DNA from: Fidelibacterota bacterium | GTDB lineage: Bacteria; Fidelibacterota; UBA8477; JABMPR01 | DNA: 64,000 bases | Direction of reading: 5' to 3' | Assembly: GCA_018650445.1 (NCBI GenBank) | Contig: JABIFX010000203.1 | Location: 1 to 64,000, forward strand | Shown here: in pieces, positions 38,273 to 47,782 of the stretch | Layout: each line of letters opens with the position of its first letter | Numbering within the stretch: the first letter of the stretch is position 1 | The notes under the pieces: generated by a model | What the model was told of the DNA's origin: nothing | What the model saw: the letters and a program-made list of their open reading frames with translations, nothing else | The model's database searches: none | Translations under genes and position numbers: made by a program

Positions 38273-41200
38273 TTACTTGAGCAACATGAGCTTCTTAACA
38301 TCAGAGAACTCACCGCTTGTTAGACGATAGAAATAGACACCACTGGCTAATGCAGAACCATTAAAGGTTACTGTATAGCGTCCTGGAGCCATATTCCGGT
38401 TTACAATCTGTTCCAGTTCCCTACCCCGTACATCATAGAGAATCAAGCGTGTATCTGCAGTCTCGATCAGATCGAAGGAGATTGTTGTGCTTGGGTTGAA
38501 GGGGTTAGGATAGTTCTGATTCAGAGCGTAGACCTCTGGGATAAATAGATCATCAAGAGATGTCGTATAATCCTCATCATTGTACCAGAGTGTTACTTCT
38601 GTATCACCGGTGACATCAAGAACACGATTTGGTCCGCCACCAGGAAATTCTGATGTATCCCAGTTAGCGTTAATCCTGAACTTGAATTCATGATGGAGAT
38701 CACCCAGAGCTGGAATCTCAAATGTGACTGACCAGATAGAATCTGCGCCAGTATCCATCATCCAAGTTCCTTCCCAGTTATTGAGAGTACCTACGATATC
38801 CAGAGAATCTACTGCTGGATCGAAGTTACCTGCAAAGATCTGGAAACCCATGCGTGCATTCAGTGTTACCTCATACATCGGTGTACTGAAATCTGCATAA
38901 ATCATCTTGTTGGCATCCATCGTTACTGTAGAAACAGCATCTGTGGATACAAGATCACCAGTATAGCCATCAAACTGAGCCAATGAATCTGGTGTGGCTG
39001 TCAGCGTCACAACTGTACTTGGAGCATAGAACTTCAAGGTTGGTTGTGGACTGAGTTCGACCATACCAGGACCTTCTACCATAATATCGATTGCTGCATG
39101 AGCAGTTATGTTGGTAGAAGTGGCCCAACGCAGATCACCAATTGCAGCAGATTCATCATTCTGAAGATGATATGCATATGAATCATCAAGCAGAGTGTAA
39201 TCTTCAGCAGCAACATCAGCGAACATTGGATCATACCAGAATACATCTGGACCCAAGGTTGCATCATCTCTCATCTGAAGATCCATTGCAACATTATTCA
39301 GAAGTAGATTGTCTACATATGAGTTCTCACCGGCAATACGTAATCCATAATCATAAGTAGTGTTGGGTACGTTGTTGATGATTGAGTTTGTAAAAGTCAC
39401 ATCAGTTGTGTTTTCAATGCGAACTGCACCAAACTTGGCACCTTCAGTTCCGTAACCATGACCACATGTGTCAATGGTCAAATGATCCATAACGATTACT
39501 GGATTCATGGTCTTCAGATAAAGAACTTCCCGTCCGATACGTTTGAACGTACTGTTGGTTAGAACAATACTTGCTGCGTCACCGACAGAGTTCATAAAGA
39601 TTCCTTCTTTACCAATATCTTCAACAACGCAACCATCGAAGATCATGGAATCAACATAAGCAGAAGGATAGTTCTTGTAGAAAGCTTCTTTGGTTGATTT
39701 GAAATCAACCCCAAAAGCTCTAATGGAGGTATGAAAACCAAAGTTATCCGTATCATCTGCGCGGATGAGATATTTAGCTTGAACAGTAGCTCCGTCCATC
39801 CATCCGTCGATACCGACGTTCTTCAGAGTCAGGTGTCCATCCATCTTCAGTCTGAAGAAACCTTCAGAACTTGAACCACCAGTTGAAGAGGTGTAACCCT
39901 TGATCCATGGCTTAGCTGACAAGGTATCAGCACCAAGGATCTCAACCGTCTGGTCAATAACGAGTTCGGGCATCTTACCCTCTTCACGAGAATCTTCAGC
40001 TGGTACATAAGGACCAACGTCAGTCAGGAGAATGCGGTATGCCTGAGAGTTATTCCCAGTGTACTCCAGGGCATCGAATAGATCCCAACTAGAGTCAATG
40101 GCAAGTATGCCATCAGGATGGCTGATCTCGGTGAAAGTAGCAGTTACTGCCATATCGGCAGCAAGCGTGATTACCAATGGGTTGTCCATTGAAGTAACAT
40201 CGCCACTCCAACCACCAAATTCCCAACCCAACGGGGCTGTCGCGGTGACGGTCAGCTCAGTTCCAGCATCATAGGTATCAAAACCAGGAACTGGCATTGG
40301 ATCTACAGAAACTGATCCCATACCGACTGTGGCTGTCGTTAACATAGCCTGAGTCTGTGTTGATCTGAACATGGCTGTAAAGCTGGTATCAGCATCAATG
40401 AGGTAATAAATATCACCATCAGCAATACTATCCAGAGCAGCATTCACCCAATAGGCAAATTCCCAGTTGGCTGAATCAGCAACTGCAACTAGCTCAAGGG
40501 TATCACCTTCGATGTATTCATCAAGAGGATACTGATGTCCAACGGTTTCCACGATGTGACCATAGCCAATAGTGGCTAGATCAATCTGATAATTCGTAAG
40601 TGTTGGCACAAAATGAGCCGTTACGTTACGAGATTCAGTCATCGTGATAGTAGCAACAGGATTCGTAGGTGGGAAAACAATCACTGGATCCCAGTGATCA
40701 AATGCCCAGTATTCTGCAGGAACAGCTGTCAGAGTAACCACCTGGTCTTCTCCATACACACCACCTGGAGGATCAAGTTCGATGGAACCTTCTCCAACGA
40801 TAAAGGTATTCAAGAAGTAAACACCCAGGGCTGGGGCCCAACGGGTATCACCAACAGAACCACCATCATCTGCAAATGAATACAGTGGTGAGGTTTCAGG
40901 AATGGAGAAATCAGCATTGGCTGCATCAGCAAACATGGGATCCATGTGAACGGTATCTGTTGGAGTCGCTGAACCCGTTTCAAAGTTCAACATATCCCAG
41001 ATAGCATTATGATGGAACAGATTTGCACTCTCACCTAGGTCAGCAAAATCCTCACTTAGGTCAGTGTTATCATTATGAACAAAGATGCTATTCTTAATTT
41101 CCAGATCTGTGATCAGACGGAATCGCATCATTGGTTTGTTCTCAACGCTTCCACAATCATATACTGTTACTCTGTCGATCAAAATGCGTGCATCGGCATA

Positions 41201-43762
41201 GCTCTCAGATTTGATGGCTTCGCGTTCCATAGCATAGATGGTTGTATTTGATACTTCACCATAATTCAATATGGTTGCAGGATCACTGGATGAACCTGAA
41301 TAGAACATGATTCCTTCAGATGCACCATTGTAGAACACACTGTTTGTAACAACCAGTGAATCGATTCCTGAATTTCCGTAAGGCTTAATAACCTTGTCAG
41401 CAAAATCATGAGCGACCACGTTGTCAACAAACAGACTTGTCAATGCAGTTGGATCAGAATTGTCAATACGTACAAAGTATTTGACCAAACTGCCATCATC
41501 ACGATTACCATCAAATTCAAGATTTGATACGGCTAGACGTACATTGGCTTCTGGTCTCAAGAAATATGAACTTGAACCACCATTATATTTAACGATGGGT
41601 TGTGTTGCCAGTCCAGCAGAACCACGAATGGTAAGACTATGTGGCACCTCTATATCATCATCATTGACATAGATTCCCTCAGAGACTAGCTCAAGGATGT
41701 CACCAGCTGCTGAAGCAGCAATTGCATCTTGTAATGCATTTGGCAGATCATTGGTAACCTCTGTTACCACGACTACTACAGCTTCAATCCAGCGGCTATC
41801 ACCAACAGAACCACCATCATCACCATATGTGAGCAGTGCAGCATTACCAACGGTGTAATCAGCATTTGCAGCATCTGCAAACATGGGATCAGCATGAAGT
41901 GTATCAGCAACGGTAGCATTACTCACTTCAGTATTGATCACATCCCAGACCACATTGTTATGGAATTGGTTGTTGGCAGTTGCCATATCAGCGAATTCCT
42001 CGCCAGCATCAGCATTGGTGCTATTGTAGAAAATACTGTTTTTGACAGTCACATCATCAGCATCACGGAAATAGATCATAGATTTATTTCCACCATTGCC
42101 ACAACCATCCAGGGTCAATCTATTGAGCAGGACAGTTCCACCAGTACTCGTCTGGTTTTTGATAGCTTCACGATCCGTATCCATGATGGTCGTATTTGAA
42201 ATCTCTACATAATTGTAGACCGCTGCTGGATCAGACGATGAGCCAGAATACAGTGTGATACCTTCTTTAGGTGTATTGGCAAACATGGAGTTTGTCACAA
42301 CCATGGAATCCACACCAGCGTTCCCATAATACTTGATCATTTTCTCGTTATAATCATGTACATAGACATCATCGATAAAAAGATCAAGCGTTGCAGTTGG
42401 ATCATCATTTCTTACAATGAAAAAGTATTTGGCCAGAGCAGCACCACCTTCAGCAACACCATCACCGTCAAATTCAATTCCAGAGATAGAGATGCGAGGT
42501 GAGCCGATACCTTTCATCATATAGGCACCAGTTGAGGTACCGACATACTTCACGACTGGTTTATTAGGTAACAGATCCCAGGCACGAATTGTAATATCTT
42601 CTTCAATAACAATCTGTGAAGTATTCAGATATACACCGTCTGAAACCAATTCAATAACATCACCAGCAATGGCGTCAGAGATGGCATCGGCCATAGCATT
42701 GGTATCAGCATTTGTGATCTGATAGACTGCAGGTTCACGATTGGGGATCCAGTAGGAATCTCCAACAGATCCACCATCATCAGCAAAGGTGTATAAATCC
42801 ATATTGAGAACTGTAAAATCACCCGTGGCTGCATCAACAAACATAGGATCAGTGTGAAGCGTATCAGCAACTGTTGCATTGCTTACTTCAGTATTGATCA
42901 CATCCCAGACAACATTGTTGTGGAATTGATTGTTTGATGTAGCCATGTCAGCGAATTCTTCGCCAGCATCAGCATTGGTGCTGTTCGCGAAAATACTGTT
43001 TTTGACGGTCACATCATCAGCATCACGGAAATAAATCATGGATTTGTTGCCACCGTTTCCACAGCCCACAATGGTCATCCTGTCGAGTACCACAGTTCCA
43101 CCAGGACTTGTCTGGTTTTTAATGGCTTCACGATCGGTATCCATGATGGTCGTATTAGAAAGTTCTACATAATTGTAGACCGCTTTAGGATCACTTGAAC
43201 TACCTGAATACAGGGTGATACCTTCTTTAGGCGTATTGGCAAACATGGAGTTTGTCACAACCATTGAGTCCACACCAGCATTTCCGTAATACTTAATCAT
43301 CTTCTCATTGTAGTCATGTACATAGACATCATCGATAAAGAGATCTAGTGTTGATAGTGTGTCATCATTTCTGACAATAAAGAAGTATTTTGCCAATGCA
43401 GCGCCACCCTCAGCAACTCCATCACCATCAAATTCAATACCAGAAATATTAATGCGTGGAGACCCCACACCTTTAAACATATAAGCACCTGTAGAGGTAC
43501 CCACATATTTATAGACTGGTTTGTTGTCCAGCCATTCGGCAGCTCGAATGGTAATATCTTTATCCAGCACAATCTGAGTCTTGGATAGATATACACCATC
43601 TACTGTCAATTCCAGAATATCACCAGCCAATGCAGCATCATATGCTGTGACCAGGGATGAATCTGAATCGTTGACTACTGGAATCACTGCAGCCTGCAGC
43701 ATTCCAAATGCCAGTGTCATGAGACACACGGCAATAAGTAGTTTCTTCATGTTACCTCCCAT
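38273..43762 (-). CDS. Giant (1829 aa) modular T9SS surface protein with four beta-helix modules, InlB-type repeats and a CBM-like domain
   Basis: Tandem GDILELTVDGVYLSKTQIVLDKDITIRA... modules; FDHWDPVIVFPPTNPVATITMTESRNVTAHF-type repeats; LDIVGTLNNWEGTWMMD...HHEFKFRINANWD; NYPNPFNPSTTISFDL...SGVYFYRLTSGEF sorting domain. Confidence 0.85.
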   Translation of the reverse strand: MGGNMKKLLIAVCLMTLAFGMLQAAVIPVVNDSDSSLVTAYDAALAGDILELTVDGVYLSKTQIVLDKDITIRAAEWLDNKPVYKYVGTSTGAYMFKGVGSPRINISGIEFDGDGVAEGGAALAKYFFIVRNDDTLSTLDLFIDDVYVHDYNEKMIKYYGNAGVDSMVVTNSMFANTPKEGITLYSGSSSDPKAVYNYVELSNTTIMDTDREAIKNQTSPGGTVVLDRMTIVGCGNGGNKSMIYFRDADDVTVKNSIFANSTNADAGEEFADMATSNNQFHNNVVWDVINTEVSNATVADTLHTDPMFVDAATGDFTVLNMDLYTFADDGGSVGDSYWIPNREPAVYQITNADTNAMADAISDAIAGDVIELVSDGVYLNTSQIVIEEDITIRAWDLLPNKPVVKYVGTSTGAYMMKGIGSPRISISGIEFDGDGVAEGGAALAKYFFIVRNDDPTATLDLFIDDVYVHDYNEKMIKYYGNAGVDSMVVTNSMFANTPKEGITLYSGSSSDPAAVYNYVEISNTTIMDTDREAIKNQTSTGGTVLLNRLTLDGCGNGGNKSMIYFRDADDVTVKNSIFYNSTNADAGEEFADMATANNQFHNNVVWDVINTEVSNATVADTLHADPMFADAANADYTVGNAALLTYGDDGGSVGDSRWIEAVVVVVTEVTNDLPNALQDAIAASAAGDILELVSEGIYVNDDDIEVPHSLTIRGSAGLATQPIVKYNGGSSSYFLRPEANVRLAVSNLEFDGNRDDGSLVKYFVRIDNSDPTALTSLFVDNVVAHDFADKVIKPYGNSGIDSLVVTNSVFYNGASEGIMFYSGSSSDPATILNYGEVSNTTIYAMEREAIKSESYADARILIDRVTVYDCGSVENKPMMRFRLITDLEIKNSIFVHNDNTDLSEDFADLGESANLFHHNAIWDMLNFETGSATPTDTVHMDPMFADAANADFSIPETSPLYSFADDGGSVGDTRWAPALGVYFLNTFIVGEGSIELDPPGGVYGEDQVVTLTAVPAEYWAFDHWDPVIVFPPTNPVATITMTESRNVTAHFVPTLTNYQIDLATIGYGHIVETVGHQYPLDEYIEGDTLELVAVADSANWEFAYWVNAALDSIADGDIYYLIDADTSFTAMFRSTQTQAMLTTATVGMGSVSVDPMPVPGFDTYDAGTELTVTATAPLGWEFGGWSGDVTSMDNPLVITLAADMAVTATFTEISHPDGILAIDSSWDLFDALEYTGNNSQAYRILLTDVGPYVPAEDSREEGKMPELVIDQTVEILGADTLSAKPWIKGYTSSTGGSSSEGFFRLKMDGHLTLKNVGIDGWMDGATVQAKYLIRADDTDNFGFHTSIRAFGVDFKSTKEAFYKNYPSAYVDSMIFDGCVVEDIGKEGIFMNSVGDAASIVLTNSTFKRIGREVLYLKTMNPVIVMDHLTIDTCGHGYGTEGAKFGAVRIENTTDVTFTNSIINNVPNTTYDYGLRIAGENSYVDNLLLNNVAMDLQMRDDATLGPDVFWYDPMFADVAAEDYTLLDDSYAYHLQNDESAAIGDLRWATSTNITAHAAIDIMVEGPGMVELSPQPTLKFYAPSTVVTLTATPDSLAQFDGYTGDLVSTDAVSTVTMDANKMIYADFSTPMYEVTLNARMGFQIFAGNFDPAVDSLDIVGTLNNWEGTWMMDTGADSIWSVTFEIPALGDLHHEFKFRINANWDTSEFPGGGPNRVLDVTGDTEVTLWYNDEDYTTSLDDLFIPEVYALNQNYPNPFNPSTTISFDLIETADTRLILYDVRGRELEQIVNRNMAPGRYTVTFNGSALASGVYFYRLTSGEFSDVKKLMLLK

Positions 43763-43765
43763 TTC

Positions 43766-45247
43766 CTATTTGAGTAATATCATTTTATTAATACTTGAAT
43801 TGTTTCCCTGACGTAATTCGTAGAAATAGAGACCTCCAGCCAATTCTGATGCATCGAAATCAACGGAATAGTTCCCTTCCCACATAAATTCGTCTCTCAG
43901 GGTTGCCACCACCTGCCCAAGCACGTTAAAAACCACTAGACTGGTAAAGTCCGGACGATTGATTGTGAAATCAATTTTAGTGCTGGGGTTGAATGGATTT
44001 GGATAGTTTTGTTCTAAGCTAAAACTGATTGGTTTTACTTGAGGATCTGTTCCAACTGCAGGTGGATTGGTGGCCCAACGGGGATCTCCAATAAAGCCAC
44101 CATCACTACCCCTACTATAGAGTTGGGGAGCGTTTACTTCATAATTGCCATTGGCAGCATCGGTAAAATCTGGATCATAACCATAAATTGTGCTCTCATC
44201 GTGATCAGCACCCTTGCCACTCTGAATCCGCTCTTCTGCATACATTGTATAATACAGGTTAAAGGTGTCAATGTTTGCGATGTATGATGTGCTCAACTGA
44301 ACGTGCATGGTATAATCACCACGATCGGGCCGGTTTATAGATGTAGTCCTACCGTTGGCAACCAGGACATCGCGTACAATAGTCTGACGATAGTTCTTGG
44401 CATAGATAAAGCGAGGAGCACAATTTACGGCTGTCACTTTTTCGATGAGAGTTAAACCATCAACATATGTCGGTCCCACGAAGCTTGTATCCGTATCACC
44501 ATAGATACGCACACACTCGGCATCAACATCATCAAAGGTACAATTGCGAACAATGAGTGTATCGTAGGCTATTGTGCCACTCGTGCCGAAGGGATATTTT
44601 TCACCTTCAGAGATACGAATCGCTTCATCACCAATATCTGTAAAAGTACAACCCTCAATGAGGATTTTGTGGGCATAGATATGATCGTTAGTCACATCCA
44701 GGGGTCTTTGAAAATAGAGAACATTCCCCTGCATATCCTGATCACCCTCAGAGTGGAAGCTGTTAAAATCACAGTCTTTGATGGTAATGTTAATATCAGA
44801 GTCAGCTAGGTGGATCTGACCAGTTCCAGTATCTTCAAAGTCGCCATACCGGAGAGCATACTTCAAACCACGTGGTTGATCTAGAGCACCTTCAAAGCGA
44901 ATTCCGTTAAACTCAACTGTACTCTGGATGCGGAAAATCTCCATTGAGCTACTGGTATCAGGATTTGAATGGGTCAATATTGGTTTTTCAGCCAGTCCTG
45001 GAGCTGCCATGATGACGACTGGGCTATTGATCACCAATGGAAAAGTATCTGAAGTTGTATACTCAAATCCACTTGTAGTAAGTAGTACTGTATCTGCACC
45101 CTGAGCTACAAAATTCAGCACATTTTTAAAATCTCCCTCGTACCACGCCTCCCAGTTTTCCTCTCCTACTTCAATGAGGGTTGGAATCTGAGCAAATGAC
45201 GTTACCGCCACCAGCACTGATAAAAGAGATAGTTGCAGTTTCTTCAT
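43766..45247 (-). CDS. Secreted beta-helix surface protein (DUF4957/DUF5123-like) with T9SS C-terminal domain
   Basis: Signal peptide; FEYTTSDTFPLVINSPVVIMAAPGLAEKPILTH; LEQNYPNPFNPSTKIDFTINRPD...GGLYFYELRQGN. Confidence 0.8.
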   Translation of the reverse strand: MKKLQLSLLSVLVAVTSFAQIPTLIEVGEENWEAWYEGDFKNVLNFVAQGADTVLLTTSGFEYTTSDTFPLVINSPVVIMAAPGLAEKPILTHSNPDTSSSMEIFRIQSTVEFNGIRFEGALDQPRGLKYALRYGDFEDTGTGQIHLADSDINITIKDCDFNSFHSEGDQDMQGNVLYFQRPLDVTNDHIYAHKILIEGCTFTDIGDEAIRISEGEKYPFGTSGTIAYDTLIVRNCTFDDVDAECVRIYGDTDTSFVGPTYVDGLTLIEKVTAVNCAPRFIYAKNYRQTIVRDVLVANGRTTSINRPDRGDYTMHVQLSTSYIANIDTFNLYYTMYAEERIQSGKGADHDESTIYGYDPDFTDAANGNYEVNAPQLYSRGSDGGFIGDPRWATNPPAVGTDPQVKPISFSLEQNYPNPFNPSTKIDFTINRPDFTSLVVFNVLGQVVATLRDEFMWEGNYSVDFDASELAGGLYFYELRQGNNSSINKMILLK

Positions 45248-45256
45248 GCTGCCTCC

Positions 45257-46795
45257 TTATTTGATAGAATAAATATAACTCACAGTAAAGGACGTCCCCT
45301 GCTCACGTGAGTAGTTTGTATTTGAATAATAATTGTCTTGGTACTTCATGTCTTGAATCTCATAACCCAGATCAATACCACCTAGCATACCTAGATCTAC
45401 TTCCAAGCCAAATCGATAGGCTACGGCTTCTGGACCACGATCCCTAATGGCTGAACCATCAGGAATATAACTCATTGGTACTGAGCGATATAGGGCATTT
45501 ACATTAACCATTTTATGTAGTTGATAGCGCATGCCAAATTGGACGATCGATTGGTCTACCCAGGCTTGCATATCACCCATTGAAAAGTTTGATAATGTAT
45601 CTCTGGACAATTCGGAATCACCATATGGATGCAGTTCATAACTGAGTAGAAAGGTAAATTTCTCTACGGGCATGAGCTGTACACCTACGCCATAACTGGC
45701 AGGAATTGTCAGGATACTCTGCCCTTCAATGGTGGATGTACTTGATGTAAGCAGGGTATCATCCTGGAGGTAGGTCAGGGTCTCCTCGTAACTCCAATCT
45801 TTGGTCAAATCCATTTTTGAGGTATAGGACAAGCCCATTCGAAAATGGTCATAATCCAGAACTAACCCCAGTTTTAGCGCTGATCCTGAAAAATCTGCAG
45901 TACCAGAGTACTTGGTATTCATGGTATCATAGGACCAGATGAACTCGTTTTGATCGATGAGGTCAAAATATCCAACCTTGTCCTGTATCTGAAGTTCATC
46001 AGAGCTTCCTGAATACATAGATAAACCGAGACCTAAATGAATGTTTTCGGTAGCCTCAAACCCTACCCCCACGCTTATCTGACTAAGATTCATCTTTTGT
46101 AGCCGCTCAAAATCATACCAATCAATCCGGGTTGTATCAGACCCATCAGCCATTGCGGGCATTTCATAGTCTACATACCCAGGATGTGGTGTCAGATAGG
46201 TTGTATTTCGATCATAACTAATCCCATTTAACAAGGATGCATATCCTGCGCTAAAGGCAAACTTTTTACCTGCTATGTTTACAGGCAACGCGACACCAAT
46301 ATGGCTCAGGCCGCTAACAGCTTCTTTTTGCTGCCAATCGGCTGCTGCTTCTGAGAAATGTTCCAAACCCATTTCAGGGTTTGAAACGAGATAGGAAGTA
46401 TCCAACAAGGATTCAAAGAATACATCTGAATCTAACCTACCATTATTGACTGGGTCGGGAACATAGAGTCCTTCCAGGTAAAAAGGCAGGGTCACAAACA
46501 GTCTATTTGGACGATAATGCTGATTCTCCCACCATTTATTCTCTATACTCAATAGCCCGGTACTTACAGTGAGTCCAGTGATCCCTGACAATCCTGCAGG
46601 ATTAGCGAATATGGATGCAGAACCGCCCAGATCAGAGATGCCATCTAGTCCACTACCAAAAGCCCCTGGCGTGAAAGTGAGGGCCTTATCTACACCCTGG
46701 AAGGAAAGGATATTGCCCCTGTTTTGGGCCTGGACATTCATGAGGAAGGCCAGAACCAGAAAACTTGTCAAAAAATATGATATTTTGCGTCTCAT
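45257..46795 (-). CDS. Outer-membrane beta-barrel, OmpP1/FadL-like
   Basis: Signal peptide; LGGSASIFANPAGLSGITGLTVSTG; alternating amphipathic strands; ends SFTVSYIYSIK. Confidence 0.7.
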   Translation of the reverse strand: MRRKISYFLTSFLVLAFLMNVQAQNRGNILSFQGVDKALTFTPGAFGSGLDGISDLGGSASIFANPAGLSGITGLTVSTGLLSIENKWWENQHYRPNRLFVTLPFYLEGLYVPDPVNNGRLDSDVFFESLLDTSYLVSNPEMGLEHFSEAAADWQQKEAVSGLSHIGVALPVNIAGKKFAFSAGYASLLNGISYDRNTTYLTPHPGYVDYEMPAMADGSDTTRIDWYDFERLQKMNLSQISVGVGFEATENIHLGLGLSMYSGSSDELQIQDKVGYFDLIDQNEFIWSYDTMNTKYSGTADFSGSALKLGLVLDYDHFRMGLSYTSKMDLTKDWSYEETLTYLQDDTLLTSSTSTIEGQSILTIPASYGVGVQLMPVEKFTFLLSYELHPYGDSELSRDTLSNFSMGDMQAWVDQSIVQFGMRYQLHKMVNVNALYRSVPMSYIPDGSAIRDRGPEAVAYRFGLEVDLGMLGGIDLGYEIQDMKYQDNYYSNTNYSREQGTSFTVSYIYSIK

Positions 46796-46806
46796 GCTGA
46801 CATTCC

Positions 46807-47772
46807 CTAAATATTAATAAAGCCAATGCTAAAGCGATGAACACCACTGTATTTCTCACCGTAATCGCTATAGCCATAATTCAAAGCAAGTCGTTTCAAT
46901 TTGAAACCCAATCCAAAATTGAAACCCTGTGTATCATAATTGATCCGATACCCGGATCTGGCAAATACCAGATCATTAAAAGAATATTCTGCCCCAATAT
47001 TGTACTGCTGCGCATAATCGCGGGGCTGCACCAAATCCACTGTCACAAGCAGGTCATGCATGGGACTCTTCATCAACAGAGGATTGTCTGCGCCCAGGAT
47101 GTGAGAGGACAGTCCAATGTTCATTGTCTGTGGTAATGGATAGCTCTGCTCCTCGTATTTCACCTGAGGACCAAAATTTCTAACTGTTGCAGCAAGAATA
47201 ATACTCTTATACCCGGAATTATAAAGAACTCCAAGATCCCAGGCTAACAGCTCTTCACTGTCAACAGAGAGATCCTCAATGACATATTTGGATGTGAGAC
47301 CATATGAGAATTTGTCAGTAAGCTGTTGGCTTATTCCAATTCCCATATCCGTAGCTCCCATGGTAATGGTTTCACCAGTTAGACCCGGATTAAAAACACC
47401 ATTTACAAAACCCAGATTAGCAATATCAGTTACTTCAATAGAGCCATAATCGATTGACATGCCATAAACACCTACAGCAATACTCCCAAAACCCCAGGAA
47501 GCAGCTACACTGGTGTGTTGAGTTTCAAACATGTAATCAGTTTGTGAAATAAAGGTTCCTAAACCTTTCTGGTACACGAGAGCCGCTGGATTTCCATAGA
47601 GACTAGCAGTACCTCTGGAGATGGCAGCATAGGCACCACCCATTGCAGCAATCCGTGGGTCCGGAGAAATTTTCATGAATTGAAACGATGTCACTCCGAC
47701 TTTTTCAAATCCTAAAGCATTGATTGATAGGATCATGAGCAGGAGTACAATTATATCAACTTTTTTCATCAT
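46807..47772 (-). CDS. PorV/PorQ-family outer-membrane protein
   Basis: FQFMKISPDPRIAAMGGAYAAISRGTASLYGNPAALVYQKGLGTFISQTDYMFETQHTSVAASW. Confidence 0.82.
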   Translation of the reverse strand: MMKKVDIIVLLLMILSINALGFEKVGVTSFQFMKISPDPRIAAMGGAYAAISRGTASLYGNPAALVYQKGLGTFISQTDYMFETQHTSVAASWGFGSIAVGVYGMSIDYGSIEVTDIANLGFVNGVFNPGLTGETITMGATDMGIGISQQLTDKFSYGLTSKYVIEDLSVDSEELLAWDLGVLYNSGYKSIILAATVRNFGPQVKYEEQSYPLPQTMNIGLSSHILGADNPLLMKSPMHDLLVTVDLVQPRDYAQQYNIGAEYSFNDLVFARSGYRINYDTQGFNFGLGFKLKRLALNYGYSDYGEKYSGVHRFSIGFINI

Positions 47773-47782
47773 AACCTCACCC

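Noticed and set aside
40800-43700. CRISPR array or short-repeat array suggested by recurrent similar strings
   Set aside because: The repeats are about 1-kb in-frame protein-module duplications inside one ORF, not short repeats with spacers.
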